Shown here one piece after another: positions 33,099-44,000 of a stretch of DNA of 64,000 nucleotides (within the stretch, counting starts at the first letter, position 1; the number at the start of each line of letters is the position of its first letter). The position numbers and the translations under genes are program-made. A model generated the notes under the pieces. It was not told where the DNA came from, searched no databases, and worked only from the letters and a program-made list of their open reading frames with translations. Source of the stretch: Papaver somniferum (Eukaryota > Streptophyta > Magnoliopsida > Ranunculales > Papaveraceae); contig NW_020621603.1 in NCBI RefSeq assembly GCF_003573695.1, positions 17,843,116 through 17,907,115 on the forward strand, in the 5' to 3' direction.

Positions 33099-33509
33099 AT
33101 GTCTTCTTCTAACTCTAGCGGTTTTCCAAACGGGTTTCTTGACAAAGATATTGGTTTCGAGTCCAAGGGAAGGAAGAAAATAACCCTAGTAGAAGATTAT
33201 CATCCTAATGCCTCATGTTACTATGCCTATACACATCAAGATGTTGAGAATGAGGACATGGTTTCTGCTGAAGTGGTTCATGATTTTCTTAAATATTTTG
33301 AGGAAGCAAAACTGCAGTTTGTTGATACTTTGAAGAGTCTTGATGTGTTAAAAACTGAGTTGATAAAGGTTAACTCTGACCTTGTTCTCATGAACACACA
33401 TGTTAAAGAACTTCTCAATGAGGATAGCTTCTCTGAAGAAGCAGTTGATGTTGTCAATCACAAGCTCAAAGACCTCAAGGCTCGTGAGGATCCCGAATTT
33501 TCTATATAG
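33099..33509 (+). CDS. Extra downstream ORF of the copia family (136 aa, coiled coil)
   Basis: Intact frame MSSSNSSGFP...DPEFSI placed between the ORF region and the 3' LTR, the position of env-like or extra ORFs in some Sireviruses. The N-terminus is Ser/Gly-rich; residues about 50-125 are a probable coiled coil (VVHDFLKYFEEAKLQF, LKTELIKVNSDLVLMN) followed by LLNEDSFSEEAVDVV. A minus-strand ORF at 63813-64000 in the last copy has a related end (NNEKEFSEETLEKFIN). No signal peptide or membrane segment is seen, so it does not look like an envelope protein. Function unknown. Confidence 0.65.
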   Translation: MSSSNSSGFPNGFLDKDIGFESKGRKKITLVEDYHPNASCYYAYTHQDVENEDMVSAEVVHDFLKYFEEAKLQFVDTLKSLDVLKTELIKVNSDLVLMNTHVKELLNEDSFSEEAVDVVNHKLKDLKAREDPEFSI

Positions 33510-34268
33510 TTCGTGTTTGCCTTCGGCATAGGAGTCCACTTTGTCTTTAGCTTGTTGATTTTATTATGTCTAGTAAATATTCTTATGAGAATTTTATTCT
33601 TGTGTTTTTTGGAAGAATAACTAGAGTTTGGAATAACCATTATTGTGATTACATATAGCTATGTCCAACGTTTTAATCTTTATTTTTTTTAGATTTATTT
33701 GGTTAAATTCTAAAAAATTGTTTGGAAGATGATTTTTGCAGCAGTAATCTTTATGGTTTTATATATTGCAAACTTGTTATGGGATATGTGTGTTTGCGTC
33801 CATGAATTATGATTGTCCCATACTTTATCAAAAGTTAAGTCTTTCATATGTTGATATGCATGTATTGATAAAAGAATGAATGAGCTTTTGATATTACAAA
33901 AGTTTTAATCCTATATGTCATTATGCGAATATTGATGGAAGATAGGATGAACTTTTGTTTACAAGGATTATGTCTATTGTATGTCATTGTGCAAAATAGT
34001 GATGGTAAATAGAATGAATCCTTGTCTATTCCGCAGTATTGATCTTCCCTGATTTATATTTTTATGTATATACTATGCGGCTCCATAAGTTCTCTTATGT
34101 TGAGCATTTTCGATTGGATTAATCATGGGTTTTCTTGTGGTTAATTTAATTGAGTATTATTTAGATTCAAATTCATATTCGTATGTGATTTGTTATGTCC
34201 AAAGAAATCCTTCTTTTTTGTGAAAATAAGGTCGCTCTTGTTGTTCTTCTTTCGGGAATGACATTTTA

Positions 34269-34939
34269 TGGGGGAGAGTTCTTAATTAAACTTGTGCTTA
34301 ATTGCCAAATCTTTGTGGGGAGTGCGGATGTGGAATATTATAGGGGTTATCTTGTATCTTTATAAAATCCTTGATAAATGCATTTAGCTTCAGCTATACG
34401 ATAGCATCTAAAAATTTTATATGTGCTTGCTTTTGGTCATGAAATGTATCTATGGAAATTTCATTAGGATCCCACTAGTTTTCGTACACTTGCCAATTTT
34501 ATTGACAAAAAGAGGGAGAATTAATGTGTAGTTCACACTACAAATACATATGGTTTTTAGATCATTATGTAAGGGGGAGTCGTTTCCATGTGAGATGGAG
34601 TATTGACTAAGGGGGAGTGATACATATCACCATAGTATTGTTGCCGAAGTTGTGATACAATCGAACTTTGATGTTGTATAATAATACTATGACACTGTAT
34701 AACAATGATTGAAAATTCTTGTTTTCTCATTGTTATGACTACGGATTTTCAACAACGGTGATACTACAGTTACAACCTTTAGGATCATTGGAGTACTTGG
34801 AAGTGATGAAGATTTCGAGTAATGTTGAAGAACCAAGAAGATCAGGCATGTGGAAGAGAAGCTACAAAAGTTTGTTTATCTATTTTTGTATTCCTTATGT
34901 ATTGATAGTTTTGTCAGTAAAATTGACAAAGGGGGAGAT
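34269..34939 (+). other. Multiple polypurine tracts before the 3' LTR of element 1
   Basis: GGGGGAG occurs at about 34270, 34573, 34611 and 34931 (the last abutting the LTR as AAAGGGGGAGAT), and a variant AGAGGGAGAA at about 34511. Repeated copies of the priming tract in this position are a reported signature of Sireviruses. Element 2 and the minus-strand units show the same pattern (CTCCCCC on the plus strand). Confidence 0.75.
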
Positions 34940-37486
34940 TGTTAGAGCACTGCTCGGTCGAACACGCATGCGTTGCTATCTCAAGAATGTTTGTCAATGT
35001 TAGTGATCAAAACTATAAGTCTTGATTTCTAGTCTACTATTAGCTAAGTCTCGGACTAGGATAGAAAGTGTAGTTTAGCTCAAGACTCCATGATGATCAT
35101 CATACAAAGACGAATAACTACTCAAGGAACTGGTGGAACTTCATCGACTAAAAGGTATGTGGAGACTTGAACTTCATCGACGAAAAGGTATGTGGAGACT
35201 TGATCATACAAAGACGAAGAACTACTCAAGGAACTGGTGGAGACTAAAAGGTATGATTCCAGTATTGATTCCCATTAATTTAATATGTGATGATTTCAGG
35301 CATTTCGTTAGGAAGAATAGGCATAATGTTAATGAATCACTGAATAACTCCTCCTTTCATTCAGTTCATTTGTTGGAAGTCACTCAAAAGTCTATCTACT
35401 CCATCTCCTATCTTGAGACAAAAGTCGTTTTGCTATATAAACTTTGATTATACACATTTGCTATTTCGAGCCGAGTTTATCTCGCTTATGTATTTCTCAA
35501 AATATGTGTTGGTAAGCTTTCGCTTTGGCTAAGTTCATCTTTAATAGTGACGAAAGTCATGATAAGTTTCAATCACTTGAAAATCGTTTTGACGAAAAAT
35601 GGTTTGTGAACAACAATTATATAACGTCCTCTAAGAATGTTTCAATGATTGAAATGAGAGTTTAGATTATATAACCATTGTTGGGTATAAGCATTGTGTG
35701 ATAACTCATACATGTATAAGTCCTTATTCCTTGAACCAAAGTATGCGTACTTTGTTGATCGGGAAAACCGGAACAGAGTCCGTGTACTGTGGGAGGTTCT
35801 CTTCCCGAGAAAATCTATTGGAGTTTGTGAACTATTTACAAACTTATTACGGGTACTTAAGTCCGCGTACTTAAGTTGGTTATTTTCTAAAAACGATTAT
35901 TCGTGAACTTAAACTTATATAAACTAAGGAATGCAAGTTTGCAAACCGTGGCTATAAAGTTCATGAATCGATTCGAGTGAATCAAATCGTTTTTGTTTCA
36001 ATCGTATTTATTACAAAGATCTAAGCAAATGAACAACTCTCTAACTAGTTCATTTGAGTCATTTTAACTAGTTATGGTAAATAAGAATATGGTTGATATG
36101 AAAGTGTTCATATGGCTAACCATTTGGTTAACTACTGTTGAACCAACTAGATGTACATGTTTGGGTACGGTTCCACAAACCTAGATAAACGTGCATTTCA
36201 TTTGTGTGTAACAATCTAAGTTTCGATCTAACGGTTGAAATATATTAGCTTGAATCTAATCAGGTTTTCATCTAACAGTGAATATTGAATGCTTTGTTAC
36301 TAAGCTAACATTGGTTGCAAACCTTGATTTGAAAGACTATATAAGGGAGAACTCTAGAAACTGAGAAACCTAATCCCCACACCTCAGGTGTGATATTAGT
36401 TGTATTAGCTAGAGTCGATCCTCCTTTAACCTTAGGTTTGTATCGAGACCCTGTGGGTTAACGACTTCAAGACTTCATTGGGATTGTGAAGCCAGACCGA
36501 TACTACTTTTCTTGAAGTTCTGTGATCTGATCTTGCTGTTTCTATCGTACTAAGTACAATCGTAAGATTGGATTGCGCTTGATTTCTCCGATAGGCAAGA
36601 TATAAAATAAGTCACAAACATCTTCGTCTCATCGTTTGTGATTCCGTAGTATCTTCTTTCGCTAGTCGATTAAGATTAGTGTGAGGTGATTGATAATACT
36701 AGGTTGTTCTTCGGGAATATAAGTCCGGGTAATCAATTGGATCCTGTTCACCTTTATTTATCAAAAGACAGAACAAAAACTCTTAGGTATTTCTATAGGA
36801 GACAGATTTATCTATTACCGTAGACTTTTCTGTGTGATACATATTTGTTTATTAAAGTCTTCGACTTTGGGTCGTAGCAACTCTTAGTTGTGGGTGAGAT
36901 CAGCTAAGAGAATCAAGTGCGTAGTATCCTGCTGGGATCAAAGACGTAAGGAGCGCAACTGTACCTTGGATCAGTGTGAAATTGAATGGGGTTCAAGTAC
37001 AGTCCAGACCGAAATTAGTTTGTAGTAGGCTAGTGTCTGTAGCGGCTTAATACAGTGTGTGTTCAATCTGGACTAGGTCCCGGGGTTTTTCTGCATTTGC
37101 GGTTTCCTCATTAACAAAACTTCTGGTGTCTGTGTTATTTCTTTTCCTTATTATATTTTGTTATATAATTAAAATATCACAGGTTGTGCGTTTGAATCAA
37201 TCAATTGGGAAATCCAACCTTTGGTTGTTGATTGAAATTGATTGATACTTGAATATTGGTCTTTGGTACCGTTCAAGTGATTTCTCTTGTATTCAATTAG
37301 ACTCGCAGATTTCTATTTGCTTGAGTAAGTATTGAATCGAGAAAGAGAGATATAACTCTTTGATATACTTTCATTAAGATTTAGTCTGACTGTCTAGTTG
37401 ATTCTCTTAAAAGTGTATTGGAGTTAGTCCATACATATTGATAATCGAAATATTGGATGTGGTTGGTAGACCCCCTCTTTTTTTCA
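34940..37486 (+). repeat. 3' LTR of copia element 1
   Basis: Starts TGTTAGAGCACTGCTCGGTCG and ends TTTTTTTCA. It is about 190 bases longer than the 5' LTR, partly from a local repetition at about 35135-35240 (AAGGTATGTGGAGACTTGA units with CATACAAAGACGAAGAACTACTC) and an insertion to about 35370. Otherwise it matches the 5' LTR closely. Confidence 0.92.
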
Positions 37487-39360
37487 AGAACAATTAACCA
37501 TTGTCTGGATATAGCACAGTATGCATACCAGTATGCAAATTGATGTAGTATGATTCAGGTCTGGGATCCAAGTTTGCATACCAGTATGCAAACAGTTTTA
37601 ACTGTCAAAGTCCGGGAACCAAGTATGCATACCAGTATGCGAACAGTTTCACCTGAGTTAGGTCCGGTACGACAGTATGCATACTCGTTTGCGAACTGTC
37701 GGACAAGACCAATGTCCGGAACTTAAGTTTGCATACCCGTTTGCAAACTTGGTTTATTTTCTAAAATCGGTTATATATGATTTCATATTGATGAACAAAT
37801 ACATATATAAATTAAGGAATGCAATCTTTGCAAACCGTGGCTAAATGTTCATGAATTGATTCTCTTGAATCAATCCGATTTTGTTTCAATTATGACTTGT
37901 ATACTTCTATGAGAATATAAACAATTTAACAACTCTATGAGTAACATAATTAGATTCATTTGATTATCATTTGATCTAGAAGTGTTAGGTGAATGAGGTT
38001 AATAAAAAAAGTGTTCATATGGCTAACTTAGGTTACCAATATCTAAATGAAGGTATGTTTCATCTGTGTGTAACAAGCTAAGACCATCTAACGGTGGTGA
38101 GATATTGCTTTGGTTTTAAGCAAACATAGCTTGAATCTTAAATCAGGTTTTCATCTAACGGTGAATATTGATTGCTTTGTTCCAAAGCTATCAAACCCTG
38201 ATTGGAAGACTATAAGGGAGAACTCTATCAACTGGGAAACCTAATCCCCACACGTTCTGTGTGATACTAGTTGCGTACTAGAGTTGACTTTCCTTTAACC
38301 TAGGTTTTTCCTTAAACCATTATAGGTTAACGACTTAAAGACTTCATTGGGATTTTGAAGCCAGACCCAACTATTTTCTCTGTAGTTGCGTGTTCTGATC
38401 TTACTTGTTTTATCGTGTTGAGTACTATATGCTTTAAGATTGGCTCGAGATTTATCTCCGATAGGTAAGATATAAAAAGTAATCACAAAGATTTTCGTCT
38501 CATTCTTTGTGATTCCACAATAATTTACCAATACAGTTAAGTTATTGTGAGGTGATTGATATTTATAGACTGTTCTTCGGGAATATAAGACTGGATTATC
38601 AATTGGTTCTTGTTCACCTCGATTTACCAAAATACGGAACAAAAACTTCGTAGGTATTTCTGTGTGAGACATATTTATCTATCAGAATGGATTTTTATGT
38701 GGGAGACATATTTATTTATCAAGTCTTCGACTTTGTGTCATAGAAACTCTTATTTGTGGATAAGATCATCTAAGGGAATCAAGTGCGTAGAGTCCTGCTG
38801 AGATTCATAGGCGTAAGGAACGCGACTGTACCTTAATCGGTGTGAGACTTGGTTAGGGCTCAACTACATTCCAGTCTGAAGTTAACTTGTGGTAGGATAG
38901 TGTCTGTAGCGGCTTAATACAGTATGGTGTTCATCTGGACTAGGTCCCGGGGTTTTTCTGCATTTGCGGTTTCCTCGTTAACAAAACTTCTGGTGTCTGT
39001 GTTATTTCTTTTGCGCATTATATTTGTTTATATAATTGAAATATCACAGGTTGTGCGTAGTTCAATCAATTGGTAAATCCAACCTTTGGTTGTTAATTGA
39101 AATTGATTGACACTTGAACATTGGTTTTTGATACCGTTCAAGTTATTTCTCATATCGATCGGGCTCACATATTTCTATCTGTTCGATTGCAGATTGTGTT
39201 GAGAAATTGAGATATAACTCTTGGATGTTTTTTCCTTGATTGAGTCTGACTGTCTAATTGATTCTCTTGGACAGTTGATTCTCTTGGAATTATATTGGAG
39301 TTAGTTCATACAGATTGCCGAACGAAATATGGGTGTGGTTGTTAGACCCCCGCTTTTTCA
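37487..39360 (+). mobile_element. Copia element 2, 5' LTR, second part
   Basis: Continues the LTR broken at 29007. It starts with the second AGAAC and AATTAACCATTG, as in the 3' LTR at 43524, and ends CCGCTTTTTCA before a primer site. It carries the palindrome cassette at about 37518-37757. Confidence 0.88.
37518..37757 (+). repeat. Palindrome cassette in the LTR (GTATGCATAC type)
   Basis: Five units spaced roughly 50 bases apart, each like AGTATGCATACCAGTATGCAAAC (the core GTATGCATAC is a perfect 10-bp palindrome), joined by GTCCGGGAACCAAG-type linkers. The matching segment in element 1 and the minus-strand LTRs uses GTCCGCGGAC or GTACGCATAC type cores. Confidence 0.85.
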
Positions 39361-39423
39361 ATTGGTATAAGAGCAGGCAAACACGTTTACCTCATAAGTC
39401 TGTGTTTATAGCAATCTGACCCT

Positions 39424-40893
39424 ATGGACTTAAGCGCTATCTTTATAAACGTACCGCCAGTCTTCGATGGCTCGAATTACTTATGGTGGAAAATTTCTAT
39501 GCGTGCCTTTTTTCAAGCATGTGAATTTCAACCATAGTTTTATGTTTTGAATGGCTATAATCCTCCAATGGTTACAGTAGACGGTATAACTGTTGCAAAG
39601 GATATTGGTAGATATGAGCCTGATGAGATTCTCGCTGCAAAGCAAAATTCTGACGGCTTAAATGCTATCATACGTGGCATTACCCCAGATCTTCAGCACC
39701 ATGTGACTACGTGCACTCGGTCTAAAGATGCTTGGGATATCTTAGAAACCGTATTTGAAGGGAATACCTATGAAAAGGAAGCTAGGATTCAAAACCTAAA
39801 TTATGATTGGCAAAACCTTTGTATAGCTAATGAAAATTCATTTGATGAGTTTAATCACAAAGTGTCTGAAGTTGTTAATGCATCGATCCTTTGCATTGGG
39901 TAAGACTATTCCTGAAAAGGACATTGTGATAAAAATTCTCAGATCGTTACCAGCTAGATACGATTCTAGGAAACATGCCATCGTTGAAGGAAATAACCTT
40001 GATACACCTTCCAGAAATACTCTTGTTGGGAAGTCAAAGATCTTTGATCATGAGCATACATCAAAATCTGAAAAGGATATTGCTTTCAAAGCACAAAAGA
40101 ACACTAAATTACTTGACAAAAGTAAAAGTGTTGGAAACTCTATAGTTGATCCTATTGAGACTGATTCATCGGATAAAGATCTTGACAACTCAGTCTCACT
40201 GATCACAAGAAAGTTTAGAGGTCTTCTTTTGAAGAGAAGTAAACGGGTCATCAGAGATAAACCCAGGTCATCAGTCAAACCTCATGACCGTGTCCCACCT
40301 TAACACAGGGACACCGTCGATACTAATGGTGAGGATATGCCACATTTTTTTAAGTATAAAGGTTTTGGTCATTTTACTAATGTCTTGCTGCAACTCTTGA
40401 TGAAATGTCTGATCACTATGATTCAAATGAAGATGAAAAGTCAAGTGTTGCACTCCTTGGTGAAAATATTTATTTTGATAATTGTAGGAATACGTACATC
40501 AATCTTGATATTCTTCCTGGAGAAACTTCTTCAACCACTTTGGAGGATACAATGGATTTTTCCATGTCTACTGAAAATTCTATCTCACATGTTTCAGGTA
40601 CCACAATTTTTTTAGCAGCATGTTCAGATATAGTGTATGAACCATGCTCCACATTGACATGTTCTTATTGTACTTTTAAAGGTCATGAACTCCCTAAGTG
40701 TTTCAAGTACAAACATAAAATAAGACATGTCAACAAACTTCAAAGGAGAGCAAATCGATTAAAAAACAAGCTCAAATTTGTTCAGAAGTCGAATTCATCT
40801 GAGGTATGTAGATTCAACTCATCTCCGAAGAAGTTAATTTCTAAAAAAAAGATAGACCTCTTCAGGAAAGAACAAGGTATAAACAATCTATGA
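39424..40893 (+). pseudogene. Gag of copia element 2 (UBN2-type with zinc knuckle), broken
   Basis: Begins MDLSAIFINVPPVFDGSNYL with the WWKISMRAF segment of plant copia gag. A stop follows at about 39536, then the UBN2-like part (DAWDILETVFEGN, NSFDEFNHKVSEVV), a frameshift near 39895, and IPEKDIVIKILRSLPARYD. The first zinc knuckle region (about 40335-40375, KGFGHFTN) has lost its cysteines. A second CX2CX4HX4C knuckle is intact (CSYCTFKGHELPKC, about 40660-40705), followed by a basic tail. Gag forms the particle and binds RNA; this one cannot be read through. No pol follows. Confidence 0.85.
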
Positions 40894-41316
40894 AAAAGGT
40901 ATTAAAAATTCCGTACATGAATTATATAGTGGATAGATTATTGTTCACCCCAATACAACTTAATTGTGTTGAAATGAGCATCTTGTCTCATGTGCCTAAA
41001 TTTAAAAAGAGACAAGATTTATGTACAATCGGGTTTTAGAAAAGAAAATTTGTTTGTTTTTTTGTTTTTGTTTTTGAATTCTGTTGATCTTTTCACAATT
41101 GATTTTGAAAAAGTTTACTCTGTTTTGATTATTAAAAGAGGGTTAATTTCGAAAATTCTGCCTTTTTTAAGATTATGAGTTGGTCATACGTGAATCCTAC
41201 TTACTATGTATTTAGGTTCCGTGACCCTACATTCCTTTTTCCTTCTCTAAAATTCTTTTTATCAAGAGATTGCTTGTGCAGTTAGTTTTGTGTGTTTCTT
41301 CACAATTCCATATTTT
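40894..41316. other. Pol-deleted interval of element 2
   Basis: Where protease to RNase H should lie (over 3 kb in a full copia element) there are only about 400 bases of T-rich sequence, without recognisable pol motifs. Confidence 0.6.
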
Positions 41317-41677
41317 GATGGAGACTCCAAGCATCTTATCTTCTGATGGAAAAGATGTTAATATGATTGGTAAGCCATCAATCATGAAGGAAAAATATAA
41401 ATCTCATTCCTCTACAACTTTGAAGACAAAAAGGAAGAATATGAATAAACCAAGGGCTAATCCCTCAAATTTTCAGAAGTTTTCTGGTGTTCTTGAAGAG
41501 TTGAAAGAAACAAGAATGGAGATTCAACAAATAAAGGCTATTCTTCTAAGAACTCTTGAAATTCAGAAAGCTCTGGTTCGACATCAGTCTAGAAGGTTCT
41601 TTGGAATTGACTCCTTTCTTCATGAACCTTATTTTCCAATGTCTGTTGGCGACAAGGAGTTCGGGGACGATAAATAA
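41317..41677 (+). CDS. Extra downstream ORF of copia element 2 (about 119 aa)
   Basis: Occupies the same position as 33099-33509: between the coding part and the conserved CTAGGGTTTGTAATAGCAAATATTGTG stretch that also follows the other copies. I take the ATG at 41317 (METPSILSS). An in-frame upstream ATG at 41270 would add 16 residues. The protein is basic at the N-terminus (KTKRKNMNKPR) and helical in the middle (LEELKETRMEIQQIKAILL). It ends FGDDK. Similarity to the element 1 ORF is weak by eye, so it may be homologous but fast-evolving, or an independent ORF. Confidence 0.5.
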
Positions 41678-42871
41678 TTTTTCAAGAATCTTAATGTCTA
41701 AGAAACTTCTTATGAGAATTTATTATTGTGTTTTAAGAAGGATAACTAGGGTTTGTAATAGCAAATATTGTGATTACACGTAGATATTTCCAGCGATTTT
41801 CATCTTACAATGTTTTAGATTTACTTATTCAAATTCTAAGTTATTTGGAAGATGATTTTGCAGTAATAATCTTTACAGTGTTATATATTGCAAAACTTTT
41901 ATGGGATATGTGTGTTTACGTTCGTGAACTATGATTATCTCATATATATCAAAAGTTAAGTCTATTATGTTTTTATGCAAATATTGATAAAAGATAGAAT
42001 GAACTTTTGAATATTCCGCAGTATTGATCTTTCCCTGATCCACTTCTATGTGAAAATACTGTATGGCTCCGTAAGTTTTCTTATGTTGAGCATTTCCAAT
42101 TAAATTAATCATTAAGGTTCTCTTGTGGTTAATTTATTTGAGTTTACTGGATACAAACTCATGTTTCATGTGATTTGTTAATGTCCAAAGAAGTCCTTCT
42201 TTTCTCGTAAAAGTGAGGTCGCTCTTGTTGTTCTTTCGGGAATGAAATTTTATGGGGGAGGGTTCTTAATTGGAATTGTGCTTAATTTCCAAATCTTTGT
42301 GGGGAGTGCGGCTGTGGAATATGTAGGAGTTATCTTGTATCTTTATAAAATCCTCGATGAATACACTAAGTTTCGACTATGTGAAATCATCGAAACCAAG
42401 TTGATATGTTCTCTTTTAGTCATGAAGTGTCTATATGATAATTTCATTATGATCTCGTTAGTTTTAGTACCTTTGCCAATTTATATTGACAAAAACGGGG
42501 AGAATTATTTTGTAGTTCACATTGCATACATATGGTTTACGGATCAGAGTGGTTTTCATCGTGAGATGAAGTATTGACTAAGGGGAAGTGATACATATCA
42601 CCATAGTATTATTGTTAAAGTTGTGATACAATTGAACTTTGATGATCTATAATAATACTATGACACTGTACAATAATTGAGAACATCTGTTTTCTTATTG
42701 TTATGGCTACGGATCTTCAACAACACTGGAGTACTTGGAGTGACGAAGAATTCAAGGAATGTTAAAGAACCAAGGAAATCAAGCATGTTGGATGCGAAGC
42801 TACAAAGTTTATTTATTTTGTAATCCATATGTTTTGATAGTATTCTCACTAAAATTCACAAAGGGGGAGAT

Positions 42872-43717
42872 TATTAGAGCACTGCTCGGTCGAACTCGCA
42901 AGTGTTGCTATCTCAAGCTTGTTTGTCAAGTTTAGGTGATCAAAACTATAAGTCTTGATTTCTAGTCTACTTATATCTATGTCTCGGACTAGGGTAGAAT
43001 GTGTAGTTGAGCTTTAGACTTCACGGTATTCATCGATTGAAGACGAAGATCTACTGAGGAGATCTTGGAGGAACTTCATCAACAAAAGGTATGTGGAGAC
43101 TAAAACTTATCTATCCCTCAGGAGTCTATTCTATTCTATCTCCTATGGAGACTAAGTCGTATATCTATATAGACTTTCACATTATACACATTTGATATTT
43201 CGAGCTGAGTTTAACTCGCTTATATCTTTCTCGAAATATGTGTTGGAAAGCTTTTTTCTTTAGCTACATTCATCATTATTCTTGACGAGTTTAGTAGGAA
43301 ACAGTTTATTTGTTGGAAACTAAATAATGAGTCAAAAGATGACCATGTGAAAATTTCCTTGAAACATCTTACATGATTTGTGTGAGATAGTGATTTGATA
43401 TCGACTCACAATGTTTCGTATTGATCATTCGATCACTTGAAAATGACTTATAATCTAATAGTTTATGCGAGACAGCTATTATCGTCTTCTAAGGATATTT
43501 CAATGATTGAAATGGGAGTTTAGAACAATTAACCATTGGCGGGATATAACACAGTATGCATACCAGTATGCAAATTGTTGTAGTATGATTCAGGTCCGGA
43601 ACCAAGTTTGCATACCAGTATGCAAACGGTTTTAACTGCCAAAGTCCGGGAACCAAGTATGCATATTAGTATGCGAACGGTTTCACCTGATTAGGTCCGG
43701 GAACCAAGTATGCATAA
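42872..43717 (+). repeat. Copia element 2, 3' LTR, truncated
   Basis: Follows the AAAGGGGGAGAT tract and starts TATTAGAGCACTGC (TG changed to TA). Only the first about 845 bases remain, ending inside the GTATGCATAC cassette, where a Tat-like solo LTR begins. The promoter part of the LTR is missing on this side. Confidence 0.88.
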
Positions 43718-44000
43718 TGATAAGCACGTATGTGCTATATTTTATACCCATATTTATATTAGTTAGGACTCAATATTTTGGTTAATAACACTATTTTAGT
43801 GCTTTTGTAGAAAGTACAAGCGATTCCAATCATCCAGAGAATGAATGGCTAAAATAGAAGTAAAATGGAGACGAAAATGACATAACGTAGCTGGCCTGGT
43901 ATTTCCATATATCAGCAGCATGGAAGTCACTTCACGGCTAGAGAACATTTGTGTTGGTGGTACAAACAATTTCTTTGCTTTCTCAAGCACGTGACTGTCC

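Larger units (their letters stand above)
29008..37486 (+). mobile_element. Copia element 1: non-autonomous Sirevirus-like LTR element nested in element 2
   Basis: LTRs of 2353 and 2547 bp flank a 3.6-kb interior. A perfect AGAAC target duplication (29003-29007, 37487-37491) frames it, and the uninterrupted sequence TTTAGAACAATTAACC at about 43520 shows the empty-site state. The interior has a tRNA-iMet primer site, an unassigned ORF region, a second ORF and several GGGGGAG tracts before the 3' LTR. There is no gag zinc knuckle, protease, integrase, RT or RNase H. Long LTRs and repeated polypurine tracts are features reported for Sireviruses, so I place the family there with moderate confidence. 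Confidence 0.9.

Noticed and set aside
33099..33509. Envelope protein interpretation of the downstream ORF
   Set aside because: No signal peptide, transmembrane segment or glycoprotein-like features are visible; only coiled-coil character.
37518..37757. Regularly spaced repeats resembling a CRISPR array
   Set aside because: The repeats are palindromic LTR units in a plant retrotransposon, the spacers are related to each other, and no cas genes exist.
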